Shown: positions 47,230-63,059 of the stretch, one piece after another
Layout of the letters: each line of letters begins with the position of its first letter
Position numbering within the stretch: the stretch's first letter is position 1
Assembly: GCA_028023455.1 (NCBI GenBank)
Contig: JAQFVV010006246.1
Span: 6,404,363-6,468,362 of the forward strand
Length of the DNA stretch: 64,000 nt
Direction: 5' to 3'
Source of the DNA: Epiperipatus broadwayi
Lineage: Eukaryota > Onychophora > Udeonychophora > Euonychophora > Peripatidae
Program-made: the position numbers and the translations under genes
Notes under the pieces: generated by a model
Databases searched by the model: none
Told to the model about the DNA's origin: nothing
What the model saw: only the letters and a program-made list of their open reading frames with translations

Positions 47230-50141
47230 TGTAACCGTCGGAATTGTTGAATGCTGTATTCCATTTAAATTGAAGAAAGAAGGCCCAAAATGTTGGTGCC
47301 AATTTGTAACTGATTGAATTGATGGATGAAGGTGATGGTTAGGATGATCAATCTGATCTGATAAAAAAATCTAAAAATCTAATTTAAATTAATCTGGTCT
47401 AGCTCAATCGGGTCGCCGTTATATAATAAACCATCACAAAGCACAAATAATCTCTCTTAAAGTTTAATTTACTTAAGTTATAAGTGAAATGGAGGAATAA
47501 TGAGACTATCTGCTCCAGACATCAACAAATCCATCACAATTACAACATAAATTGCAAAGAGCAGTGAAACCAACTACTATTGCCCTAAACAAAAATATAG
47601 GATTAGGCTAACTACTTGATTGGCAATCTAATCAAAATCAAATCCAATTAATAACTAAAACAGATTCCAATATATATTTTATTAGCCTGTTACTGTTATA
47701 GTAATTTAAATCTACTTTATTATTTAAAGATGCTGCCTTTTTAACTTAATGGATAAGCTTCTAAGTATCCGTAATAGTACTTTACAAAACATTTGTTTAC
47801 ATATAGACATTATTTAAATATCAAAACAAAATAATACTTGAACCCAAATATACATATATCTATCTTAATAAACGCTAAATAGAAAGATAAACACTCGTGT
47901 TAATAAGCGATATATATTTCTTTCTACTTCAATCTCTAATTAATAATTTTCTGTGGGCATCAACTGGTTTTATTATAATTTTATAAACACTTTGAAAATT
48001 TATGCGCTCACTTAAATGTTTAAACAAATTAATAGACGTCGATGGTTTACTAAGAAGCTACAAAATAATTTATAAATAATTCACAAATATCTTCCAATAA
48101 AGTGATGCTTAATTAGTGCTTCGTTTAGGTTTTAAAATAGAATACTTCACTGGAGTTTAATATCAACACTCTATTAGCTCATCTCTAACTTTACAATGTC
48201 CAACCACATTACATAAAAGATATATCGAGCTTCTATTGGATGTTTATTCACCTGTGAGTATTAATACAACTTGTTTGAAATTTTAAACAATTGAATAAAA
48301 ATTGACTGGCAACATATGATTATAATTGATATTTATACAAATCAAAACAATATTCAATTAAATCGGTCAATGAAGTTTATTCTCTTCATTTTATAGGAGT
48401 TTAAGAAAAATATCCAAGACGAATTATTCTGAACCAAACGATAAAGTATAATCTATTTAGATTTTTATGACGGAATCAGACAAACATGAAATGATTGACT
48501 TTGTAATATTAACTAAGATAAATGATAATATGTATATATAATATTCGAATGCAAATATAAATATGAAATTCATATAGAAACAAAATAAAATACTAATAAG
48601 CAAAACATACCTTATCTTATATTCCAATTCGCTTACCAAGCTGAGTTTGAATCCTGTTACTTAAATAGCTACGCCGTCTTACGCAATCCAAATAAAACAA
48701 AATAATTAAACTAGTCTTGATATTTAAATTAACTCAATTTATTAGATTATAGAAAAGAAAATTGGCAATATTAATGATAAAATACATCCGAAATGACTTT
48801 ATATTTTAGATTGGTTGACTAAATAAAATGATCAAATTGCTATGTGTATCTCTATATATGTGTTGCAATAACGATAACGACAAAAAAAAAATGAATGAGT
48901 AAATGACGGGAAAGGCTCTTAGATATTTTACTAAAAAAATTTACATATAACCGATACCAAAATGTGAAATAGGAGGGTATCAAAATCTATTTGTTTATCA
49001 AAATAATTACGGATAAATGAATATGAAATAATAAATATATTTGAGTCTTTCCGATCATTTTCATTTAATAAATTATATTACTTTTAGAGATAATTAAAAA
49101 AAAATCATCCCATTTTATTACATATAAAAAAAAATTAATACACACACATTTCATATAAAAAAAAATCATACCATATATATATAAGTCTGTTCGTTCACTA
49201 TTTATTGGTCTATCGATTGACTTCAGTTATAGTGTAAAGAGAAGTTTCTCCGTCAGAAATAATAATCGTAAACTTTACAATACTTCATTAAAAGTTTTCT
49301 TTTTCCGTCCGAAGAGGTGAGTGCACTTTGATTATCCCTATTATGATGTGAATTGATCCAGTTGGGTCTTGTTCCTTTGCTCGTGAGACGATGTTTACGC
49401 CAATCCATTTTTTTTTTATAAAGCATTTTTTTTTTTATTTCATAGGTTTTTTTTTTTTTTACTTTGCTGTCGCTTCCCCGGAAACTTTTCGCAACTGCCC
49501 GCTAAATGATTGAACGGGCAGATAATTCCACTATTTTTCCATGTTTTATGGTTTTACACACAAAAAAAAAATATTGAAAAAATTTATTTGTTAAGACACA
49601 GAAAATAGATCTATCCTTTACTATTGCAAAATGATAAAGAGTCCTGTTATATTCTGTCGCGTCTTTTTTATATGTTCTCTTTCTGACGTTTTTCGTATCT
49701 TGACGACCATACAATATTACTCAATTAAAAACTCAATTCTATCAATTTTCTTATAGTTTCTTTTCGCGCGGTTTTGGGGTAAGTTCGGAGAAAAAGATAC
49801 ATGAAAATTAAATCCAAATTCGATTACAATTTTTTTTATTATTTACAAACCAAAATACAAAATTGATATAATAACCTTTTAAATTATTGATAAACATCAA
49901 TAATTTACACATATCTATATTTTTTTAATAATAATATTTTTTTTAAATTAATTTATAAACACATATACTCAACATAAAAAACATTGAACTGTATGTAATA
50001 ATGTTACTATGGTGACTGCATTCATATATGAAATATATAAAATAATATCGATCCTATTTAGTTAAACTTATATTGTACTGAATTGTTTATTTTTTTTTTT
50101 TATATATATATATACCTGGATCATCAACTTGAACATTCACA
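47230..50141 (-). repeat. 5' LTR (2912 bp) of the gypsy element
   Basis: Nearly identical to 37336-40262. The main differences are a 9-bp deletion near 48311, single substitutions (for example GTTATGTAA against GTTATATAA) and length changes in homopolymers. On the minus strand it should contain the element promoter; a TATA-like tract lies close to its start at 50095-50115. Confidence 0.97.
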
Positions 50142-50145
50142 ATAT

Positions 50146-51524
50146 ATATATAAAATTAAATAATACATAACTGATGTTTACATTTTGCCTTACATTAATT
50201 TTATAAAGACAGAGACAATCAAATGCCACTTTGCTCTCCAATTCATTATTAACTAACAAACCACACGTTAGCCTTCTATTTAAAACCACTTTCCAAATGT
50301 ATTTAATAAAATAAAATAACTTTTTTTAAAACAATTTTCAGATAGCTGGTAATAAATATCTAAAAATATTTTTCAGAATTTTCACATTTATAAATTAAAA
50401 TTAACTTCTAATTTTTTAAAATCATGCTATATTTGCTACACAATGTTTTATCTTTGAATTCTTTCAATTGGAATAAGTTCATTTATTTTTTCAGTTTATC
50501 AACAATCAATATAAAAAATTCACTTTTAAAATATAATTCCTGGGTCAAACACAAGTTTATTTTATAATTTTAAATATAACTTTTTGTGGTTAATGATTAT
50601 CTAATACTTCTAACATAAGTTATAATGATAACTTCATATGATATATTTTTAAATAACAGATATCAACATTTAGTTGGCCCTTATAATTCCTAATTTCACA
50701 CTCAAGCTGTTTAAAAGATACTGAAGTTATATCATAACTTATAGAAAATAGATAACTTAGATTTTTTAAAGTTAATGATTAAAAAGATTCTTACCCTGAT
50801 AAATCGGGTTACAACTTGAGATGTATATTTTGGTAAATTCATAATCTACAAAGAAAAAAAAAAGACACAGCATAAATAAATTTATATTTTAAAAATCAAT
50901 AGCTTTAATTTGCAAGTAAATATATTTAATAATTTTAATTTTTATACAACCTCTAACACACAAGCATGTGTACCTTGACTTTTGTTACACTGACTTTTCA
51001 ACAGAATTAAAAATTATAATACATTTCAAAATTTCATACAAAGGGTTTCTTTGTTCATCTAATTTCCTTCAATTTTTAAATAGAATTTATTCTGCAATAA
51101 ATTTTTTTTTTTTTTTTTTACTCATGGTTACTCATATTTCATTAAATAGTACATAATTTATTTTCATGATTATAAAGCACATAAATCATATTTATTGTGA
51201 CTATTGTAATTGATTGATTGATCTTTCTTGTTTTTAATTTCCCCATCAAAATTATTTTCTCTAAAAAAAGATTGATTGATTTTGGCTTTGATTATATTTG
51301 TTCTATTGTACAATCCTTTTTCTTATATTTATATTTTTTCTGGTTGTTGTATTTAATATTTCACATACGTATCCATGTATATCTTTTTCAGAGCTGCAAT
51401 AAATTTGCAAATCAAAAAAGAGACAATCTATTTTTGACTTTCAGCAATGCTTTGCCAGTGGATATATGTTTGTATATATATTTAATATGTTTGAATTATT
51501 AAATCACCAAAATATTAGCAAACT
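50146..51524. other. AT-rich noncoding stretch
   Basis: No gene supported. The 94-codon frame at 51218-51502 is Phe/Tyr/Leu-rich chance sequence. Confidence 0.6.
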
Positions 51525-51621
51525 TTCCATACAGTAGTGCCACTCTGTACAAGCCTTAGTAATCAATGGATGCAATAAAGTTTGTGCATAAAATCCATAC
51601 CCAATGCTGACTCATCCAATA

Positions 51622-51663
51622 TCCCCAGACTAGTTTCAAGTTTATGTCTTTCATCAGTGAGGA
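51622..51663 (-). ncRNA. Type I hammerhead ribozyme with intact core, copy 2
   Basis: Minus strand: stem I UCCUCA/UGGGGA, core CUGAUGA (51657-51651), stem II AAG/CUU with a larger loop, GAAA, stem III ACUAGU, predicted cut after C at 51628. All core bases agree with the active consensus. Stem II is weaker than at 26502-26543. Confidence 0.8.
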
Positions 51664-51914
51664 GTTTTGGATCATGGAGCACTGCACTAGACCTTAGGAT
51701 CTAATGCTATTCACCAAAAGCCATCTTTTACCTATTTACTTAATAATAAAGGTATAAGCTCAAGATGAAAACTCAATAATGTTTTCAATCTAAGCTAAAA
51801 CTCACTCATTTTCATCTTGGGGTCATAGCTTTATAGTTAAGTAAATAGATCTAAAAAAGGTGGCTGCTGGAGTATTGGATTAGATTCTAAGATCTAGGTG
51901 CAATGGTCTCAACT

Positions 51915-51954
51915 CCTTACTAATCAAAGCCACAAGCTATAAACTAATCTGGGG
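51915..51954 (+). ncRNA. Decayed hammerhead ribozyme, subfamily 2
   Basis: Reads CUAAUCA in place of CUGAUGA, AAGC/GCUA around CACAA, UAAA in place of GAAA, and ACUAAU. Several core positions are lost, so it should be inactive. Confidence 0.65.
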
Positions 51955-52189
51955 ATATTAGATGAATAGGCATTATATAGAGATTTTATGCACAGACCTT
52001 CTTGCATCAATTTATTACTAAGGCTTGCAGTGGGTGGTACTAACACATGGAGAGTTTTATACTGTTTTAATTGCTTGTGTAAGCACAAAAAATGTGATCA
52101 TGGACTATTTTAATGGTTTTATACTAATTCTGTCAAAAAAATAGAATGGCGACTATGGTTTAAAACAAAAAAACAACCAAGATACCAAA

Positions 52190-52530
52190 ATGTATAGATA
52201 CTGAATTTGGTTCAGATTTATATGGCTATATAAGCAAATTTTGCTTGGACTGAAAAAACATTATTGTGTTTTTATCTTAGAGTCATATAATTACAGTTAA
52301 TTAAATAGATAAAAGGTGACTGCTGGAAAGTTACATTAGATCCTAAGATTTAGGTGCAGTGGTCTCAGATCCAAAGTTCATCACTGATGAAAGTCACAAG
52401 CTAGAAATTAATCTGAGGGCACTGAATGAATAGGCATTAGATATGGATTTTATGTACAAACCTTGTTGCATCTACTGATTACTAAGGCTTCCACTGGTGG
52501 CACTATTGTATGGTGGGTTTGCAATTATTG
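52190..52530 (+). repeat. Third hammerhead repeat unit of the cluster
   Basis: Same orientation as 51805-52075, starting before GCTTGGACTGAAAAAACATT and ending TGGCACTATTGTATGG. It is the most complete single unit of subfamily 2, about 340 bp, and lies in tandem with its left neighbour. Confidence 0.7.
52381..52419 (+). ncRNA. Hammerhead ribozyme, variant stem III
   Basis: Core CUGAUGA (52384-52390), stem II mostly AGU/GCU around CACAA, GAAA (52404-52407), stem III AUUAAU (also self-complementary), cut after C at 52413. Stem I keeps only about three pairs, so activity is doubtful. Confidence 0.65.
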
Positions 52531-53028
52531 TTAAATGTTTTTTTAAAAAATTCCAAATTTTATTTAAATTATACATTCACCAAGTAGTAATAACACTTAA
52601 GTTAGTTTTAACAATATTTTCAGTGATTGTGTTCTCTTCTTTTCTTCAAATGTTACTGTTTTGTCCATTAATAATAATAGTGTGAGAATTAAATTAGCAA
52701 CCTTTACATTTATGAACTATAATACTAGATCATCAAAAAAAAAAAAAAAAAAATTAAAGAAGTTGATCACATAACAATATCAAATAACCCTGTAAGTCAA
52801 TCTAGAGTAACAGTCCATAATGTTTGAAAACACTCATTAACCTCTTCCTTAAAAGGAAATAATAAAGAAATCAGGAGATAAATATATAACATTTTTACTG
52901 ATAATTGCCATTTGACAAAATTGCCTAGTTAATTAGGATATCATCTTAAATTAAGTACAGTATTCATGTTAAAGACTATTAGTTTGATTCTCATGTTGGT
53001 GCTGTCCTTGGTAAACCGGCAACATTTA
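52531..53028. other. AT-rich noncoding stretch
   Basis: A 17-base A run near 52737-52753. Nothing else recognised. Confidence 0.6.
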
Positions 53029-53042
53029 AAAAAAGAAGTGCA

Positions 53043-53145
53043 GTCTTGCATTGGTGGTCGAGAGGTCAGCGAGACTGCTTTGCAGGCAGTTGCCCGGGTT
53101 GCGGGTTCGCGTCCCGGCCGATGCTATGACACTTAAAAAAAAAAG
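53043..53145 (+). mobile_element. Very short tRNA-derived SINE, copy 2
   Basis: Flanked by AAAAAAGAAGTGCA at 53029-53042 and 53146-53159, a perfect 14-bp target duplication. The tRNA-like part (53048-53124) has acceptor GCATTGG/CCGATGC (seven pairs), A-box-like TGGTCGAGAGG, an anticodon arm ACTGC/GCAGT with loop TTTGCAG (formally UGC), an extended variable region and B-box GGTTCGCGTCC. After it come only TATGACACTT and poly-A. It is better preserved than the copy at 23565-23656 and shares the TGACAC tail, which argues for a SINE family rather than independent tRNA pseudogenes. Confidence 0.8.
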
Positions 53146-53159
53146 AAAAAAGAAGTGCA

Positions 53160-57161
<4,002 letters not shown>

Positions 57162-57192
<31 letters not shown>

Positions 57193-57211
57193 TAGATATA
57201 TAGCAAAAGGC

Positions 57212-57241
<30 letters not shown>
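57162..57241. repeat. Two (AT)n tracts
   Basis: Two runs of AT separated by about 25 bases (TAGCAAAAGGCACA in the middle). Confidence 0.9.
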
Positions 57242-57242
<1 letters not shown>

Positions 57243-57392
57243 TCATTGTGGAATAAATATTATAAAAACTATAAACAAATCACAGAATTACTTTCAGTTA
57301 ATTTCATAATCCTCTTTGACTAAAAACCATTTAAATTCAAATATAGTGGAAGTAAATGTCTGAATTTTAATGTTAACAAATTGTCCCTATTT

Positions 57393-57652
57393 ATAAACAT
57401 CCTATTTCCATTTATAAAAATTACCTCCATTTTTATTATTATGGTTCCTCACCTCATGAAGAATCTTAGCTTTTTCAAGATCAAAGTTGAAAATAAATTC
57501 ACGTTTTTTCATGATCAAAGAAACAGAAATTTTGATCATGAAAAACCATGTGAATTTATCTTTAATTATGATCTTAAAAATGCTAAGACACTTCACGAGA
57601 AGAGAAATCATAATTAAAAAAAAATTAAGGAGCAATTTTTATAAATAGAAAT
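57393..57652. repeat. Foldback (long inverted repeat) element
   Basis: Arms 57393-57519 and about 57529-57652 are imperfect reverse complements meeting at TCATGATCAAA/TTTTGATCATGA. Because of this both strands carry related open frames (57381-57617 plus, 57402-57635 minus). No transposase or clear target duplication. It is either a MITE-like foldback or a head-to-head duplication. Confidence 0.7.
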
Positions 57653-57659
57653 AGAATGC

Positions 57660-58079
57660 TATAATTAAGTGCCAATTTGCTAACATTTACATCTGCTATA
57701 TTTGAATGTAAATGGTTTTCAGACAAAAAAAGTTAAAAACTTATCTGAAAGTACTTTTGTGGTTTGGTATAATTTTTATAAAAATATTATCACTATTATA
57801 ATTCATTATCTATATTGTAACAATATGAAGGAAGAAGGATAACATAGTGGGATGAGAAATCATCACCATCCCCAAATAATAAATAAAATGAACAAATATA
57901 AAAAAGCATGATGAATTAACAATAATAAATAACAAAGAAATAAACATAAAAGGAGCATGAGCATGACAGCATCAGCATAAAATAAGTAATTATAATAATA
58001 ACAAAAATAATAATACTTATGCATATAAGCTGTATCACCAGCATTGAATAAGAATAAAATCATCCCTTATTACTGGATG
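57660..58079. other. AT-rich noncoding stretch
   Basis: No supported feature. Confidence 0.5.
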
Positions 58080-58345
58080 TAAAAGAGATTCAATAGCCAA
58101 TGACTAACATAGGGCACAATATATAACAATCAACTTGATTCACATACTTAAGTGCTAGTGTATCTATCATAAAAATAATGCTGAAATCCTAAAGCATACA
58201 TATCATCATCAATACTCGGGCCATATGGTATTGTGAGTGTACAGAATTATCAAAAAATAAAATGCAATGAATGGATTTTAAAGATAATCTTGAGGTTTGC
58301 ACCATTCAGAAAATTATCTGGATGTCCAAACACAAAACCCCCATA
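58080..58345 (-). repeat. Diverged interspersed repeat, copy 2
   Basis: Opposite orientation to 12735-12990. Shared blocks include TGGATGTCCAAACACA and ATCATCATCAATA. Confidence 0.5.
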
Positions 58346-60169
58346 TATAAAAAATTAATTATTATTGCTCCAGAACTAGCTCAAGATCATAAGATCCTAG
58401 GGATTGTGAACAAGAATATATAAGCTTCCTCTAATTTAAAACATTTTGCTGGGACAATTTACAAATCCTTAAAACACTATGCTATAATGAAATCAAGTCA
58501 CACACATTGCTAATTTCTAGAACATATAGCAGGAATAATAAAAAGATTAACACTTATTTTTTACACAATTATTTAATAAATTAGCTAATAAACTAATTTA
58601 GAATATTGAAAAAATATATAATTCCAACTCTCATACATTTTGTCAAAAATATAATTTCTCATAGCATGAGTTGATTTTTACTAATTCAATTAATTAATCT
58701 TAACTTTTAAAAAAATTATTTCCTTGCAATAATAAAATTGTAAAACATTTCACAAATATAAAAAAAATAAATTAGCCAAACCATTTTTCTCTTTTCTTAT
58801 GAAAATGAAAAGGTCCTCCTATACAATTATATTTGGGAGGGAAAATAAGATAAAGAAAAAATATATGCTTCAATAAAAAAATTAATAAAATTATTTATTA
58901 TTACCAATTGAGAAATGTATATGTGCACATTACAATACCTTACATTACCATATTTTTGATCCCTTTTTTGGTAGTTGAAATTTTCAGTTTTCTTTCATGT
59001 TGGCTTCTAATATTGAGTTTAACTACCCTCTTTTTCAGACATGCTTGAACTTTTCCATTTGTAGGTTCAAATTTCTATATAATAGCATCTCCATAAATAC
59101 ATATTACTAGGGTAATCTATATAGTTAAATCTATCCATTTATTAATCTACTAATTTTTGGGTAAAGTTACACAGAGTGAGATAGTCATGCTTTTGGATAG
59201 AAACAAGGCTTGTTGCAAATTGCTTCAGAGGTATTTTCCTGTTTTACATTTTTTCTAGTGAACAAGTTACATAATGAGATTTGATGATACTCAGGTTCTA
59301 ACTAAAACTGAACACATGGTTTCCCTCAAATCCATTTTTTTAAGTAGTAGTGAGATGAAATTTACTTCAAATTATAACACTATTTCCCACTGTGCTCTTT
59401 ATATCTGAAATGCCAAATCAAAAATGACTGTTCCTCATAAAACCCTCAAGCTACTGCTTTAACGTGACCCATATCTTATTTTTGGAATATAAGTTTCCTA
59501 TCTAATTACATTTTATTTCAAAAATGACAGCATTAAACTCTAACCAATTGAGACTACTTTTACAAAAGATTATTTGGATATTTCCCTCCTTTTAATAAAA
59601 AATTCCTCTGTAGTTATTTTTCTCTTGTGCCAAAAATAAAATAATCTTTTAATTACCCTTTGGTTTGAACATTACTTTTGTTTTAGACATAATGGAAAAA
59701 AACTTTAATTAATTAAAACAACATTTCTTAACAAAAATATAAAAAACTTAATTTTTTTCTTTTTTAAAAAAATCTGATAAACATAATATTTAATTATTTA
59801 TTCCTCTTATCACCTTTTAAAAGTTAAAATTAAAAATTATCAATAACTTATTGAAGAGAAAAAATATTTATCTTAGTACTTTTTTTTTCAAAATTAAATC
59901 TAGTAGATAAAATTACTGAAGAGAAAGAATAAAAGAAATTATTTATTTTATACTTTTCTCTCATTTATAATGATCATAACAAATTATAAATATTCACATT
60001 ATTATTTAAAAAGAAGTGTTTGGAACTTTCACATTATCATTTAAGAAATGGAAAACCTTTAAGTAAATTAATATTAATAATATTAAAAAAAACACGAGAA
60101 AATAAAATATTATCATTTTCTCATTCTAATTTTACTAGTTAAATTTAAAAGCTTGTAATGCCTGATATA
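58346..60169. other. AT-rich noncoding stretch
   Basis: No gene or transposon recognised. Confidence 0.6.
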
Positions 60170-60173
60170 GACA

Positions 60174-60250
60174 GAGTTGACTCCTATCTACAATATATAT
60201 ATATATATAAAATGAGTTGACTCCTATCTACAATATATATATATATACTA
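60174..60250. repeat. 40-bp tandem duplication with (AT)n core
   Basis: GAGTTGACTCCTATCTACA followed by (AT)n appears at 60174 and again at 60214. Confidence 0.85.
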
Positions 60251-60448
60251 AAATGATATATTTCCCATGTCATGTTTCCCCTTATTTACACCTCCAACCT
60301 CTATCTGTGCCAGAGTTAAATCCTTAAAAAGTACTTAAGATACCTATAAGATTGTATAGCTGTGTGTGCATGTATATATAGGCGAGTGTCTATGTCTATA
60401 ATCAGATTGTTATATATAGATTACAGTAATATTTATTTAAAATATGTA

Positions 60449-61545
60449 CACCTGGGTCTCTTTTTATGTGGACTTATTTACCACAATTTTGAAGTTACGC
60501 GATTCATGTTTGACCAGAAGTTGAACTAAAATAATGTGCTTTTACTTTAAATAATAAATTTTGCACTCTTACGTTATATTGAAAGTAATAGCACATTATT
60601 GGAATTCGACTTTCATCTTAATAATTTCAATATTTTCAGTGCATTATAATAGTTAGATTTTATGCAATAATGAAATTAAAATCATGATTTCCATGTTTTA
60701 TGTATACACACATTAAATTTTACAAGATTATAATGTAAATTTGTTCAAACATTGCACGTGTTAATTTTGCATTTTAAATCACATTCTGTTATTGCTTTTT
60801 AAAAAAGAACGTAATCAATTACAGTATTAATCATTTAGTGTCCACAAGTTTATTTTTAAAAGGTGAGTAATAGCAGTGGGCACAATTAAATTTGACAATT
60901 AAAAATTAAAATCTGATTTTTAATTATAATTAACAATTTAAAAATTACTTGGTGACTTGAAATTAATGTGATGTGAAATTTGATTTTTAAATGGAATTGA
61001 AAATTAAAAAATTAAAGACAAAAATAAGAATTTAATTTTTAGTTGTTAGTTTCATAAACAATTAATAAAATCATCATCTCAAAGATTTATTACTAATTAT
61101 GTTGTCACCAGAAAACCACTGACACAACATGAGTGTGAAGTTGGCGCTAGTTGTATTTCCTCAGTTTGCAAACGAATGTGTTTTTCGCAAATAGCAATAA
61201 TACAGTAATTAAAACGTGTATAAAAAAATGTAAATTACTGTACTGTAAATTATGCATAAAAATATATTATTTTGAATAAAATTAAATATTATAGTTAAAA
61301 AAAGTTTGTCTTGTATCAATTTTTTTCAAATTTGAAATTTTTTATTAGTTATATTTTATTTCCGTATTTTTTTTTTGCACGAATTTTAAAGTAATTTTAC
61401 GTTGGTGCTTTGCTTTTATGCGAATTTTGAAAAATCACAGACCGCATCCCCCCTTTTTCAATGTAAGTTACGTCTATTTTTGCACAATTTCATTTGTGCA
61501 TGTTTTCTGAGGAACCTATCTATCGCGTAAAATGAGACCCAGGTG
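60449..61545. mobile_element. TIR element flanked by TA, pogo/mariner-like, non-coding
   Basis: The left end CACCTGGGTCTC and the right end GAGACCCAGGTG are perfect inverted repeats over 12 bases. The similarity extends as TTTTTATGTGGA against ATTTTACGCGAT. TA lies on both sides (60447-60448, 61546-61547), the target of Tc1/mariner/pogo transposons. The 1097-bp interior has no transposase, so it is non-autonomous. ACGCG motifs near both ends resemble Tigger-type termini; placement is inference. Confidence 0.7.
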
Positions 61546-61547
61546 TA

Positions 61548-63059
61548 TATAATTTTAAGTAATAATTTAATTCCATTTACAAGTCAATTTGTATTTTAAT
61601 ACACTTAAATTGCATATGTATAGGTGTATTCCATGTACTACCAGCATACCTATATAGCATCATATCCGATCATTTAATATATTTTTCTAAATTTGTTCTA
61701 AAATAACCTGCAAAGTAAAATCATGCCATGCAGATCTATCTGGCTTAATGTGATGATGAAATCTAAAATTTGTTTAGACAATAAATGTTGTCAAAAATAT
61801 ATTTCATCTTATAAACAAGATTTAGCCAACCGTAACTATTACTAAAATCTTATAGCAAAAGTAAATGACTGAACCTTGCAAAACAACCTGATGAAGGGGT
61901 CAAACAAAAGATAAAAAATATTTTGTTAATCTAAAATTTTAAAGGTGATAATTGTTTGTCTCACTCAAGAAAATTTGTTATTAAAATTGTAACTTGAGCA
62001 CAAGCAAGTATAAATAGGCTAAATTTTCCTATGTAAAAATGCTCTGTAAAAATTTAGGACACATCTGCTAGCATAATTCATGCTGGTTTGAATTTTAATA
62101 TGGCTGAATAGGGCAGGCGGGAATTGCTGTTTCTCAAGTCTAATGAATGGAGATCTCCATCCTATGTGATGAAATAGCACATAGACATCATAGCAATGGA
62201 AGATATTCCTGTTCATAACCTACTGAAATAAGATCTCAACTGGAAAAATGCTGTCTAGTCTGAGAATAAGAATTATTATTGTATTTGCCACCAATAAGTG
62301 CCAACATAGAAGCTCCCACTAAGAAGTTTGGTAACAACTCCTAAGAACACCACAATGAGCTCTAAAATAAACTTTAATTCTTAACTTTCAAAGCTATAGC
62401 TATTTTAAATTTAAATGAATGTTCAAACCTAATTTCTAAAGCTTTTATTTAAATTAAATGTAATGCCACTGATAAATACTTGCCTAATTCTCTATAATAG
62501 TAAATCTGTAAAATATATAATACTACACATATTAAAATGTAAAATTAATAATCACTTTGTTAATTAAAATCTATATTTTCCTTTCATGCTTGCAGAGATG
62601 CCTATAATGTTATATTGATTTTACATATTAAATTTCCATTTTCTTATATATGTGATAATATGCCAAATATACCTCGAAACAATGAGCTTATTAATTTTAG
62701 AAATTCTGTATGGGAGATATTATTGTTCATATATCCAACTTAATAAATATAAAAGAATGATTATTTATCTTACCCTGACTCGCTGTTTAAAATTATATAG
62801 ATTTAGGATAAGCGATCATTAAAATAATATAAAATGATTAAGATTTTGCCATATTATAACTATGAATTATGATTTTAAGTCATTTTTATTGGATAATGTA
62901 AGCCTAGCCATTGAGATATAGTATTAAAGTATATTTTATAATTTACAATTCAACTTAATCCCTTCAAATATACCTCCCCTCCTCATAGAATCTAATAGAG
63001 AAAGCAAATTAATTAACTATTAAATGAGATTATTAATGTAGTAATATTTAGCTCTTTTC
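61548..63059. other. AT-rich noncoding stretch
   Basis: No feature supported. The 65-codon frame at 62019-62216 is unassigned. Confidence 0.55.

Larger units (their letters stand above)
37336..50141 (-). mobile_element. Young, near-intact Ty3/gypsy retrotransposon (12.8 kb)
   Basis: Two long LTRs (37336-40262 and 47230-50141) enclose, on the minus strand, a leader with primer site, gag (46931-44982), pol (44979-41689), about 1.4 kb of noncoding DNA and a purine tract. Domain order protease-RT-RNase H-integrase places it in Ty3/gypsy. No env-like frame exists. The LTRs differ by only about 11 substitutions plus a few small indels by eye, roughly 0.4 percent, so the insertion is recent. It sits in an (AT)n tract; ATAT on both sides (37332-37335, 50142-50145) fits a 4-bp or longer duplication that cannot be resolved within the repeat. 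Transcription should start in the right-hand LTR. Confidence 0.97.
51525..52110. repeat. Inverted pair of hammerhead repeats, subfamily 2
   Basis: Arms 51525-51783 (minus) and 51805-52075 (plus) are reverse complements, with visible divergence, around a hinge near 51784-51804. Each arm runs from a CTATTTACTTAA region through the hammerhead to a 3' end of the type CTACTGTATGG. The arms are head to head, as in the insertion at 26382-26668. Confidence 0.78.

Noticed and set aside
53048-53124. Functional tRNA gene (formal anticodon UGC)
   Set aside because: The flanking 14-bp target duplication, poly-A tail and a second diverged copy show a retroposed SINE; the D-arm and T-stem also pair imperfectly.
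60874-61121. Nested hAT element with CAGTGG...CCACTG ends
   Set aside because: Only six terminal bases match and the 8-bp flanks (AGTAATAG and ACACAACA) do not agree.
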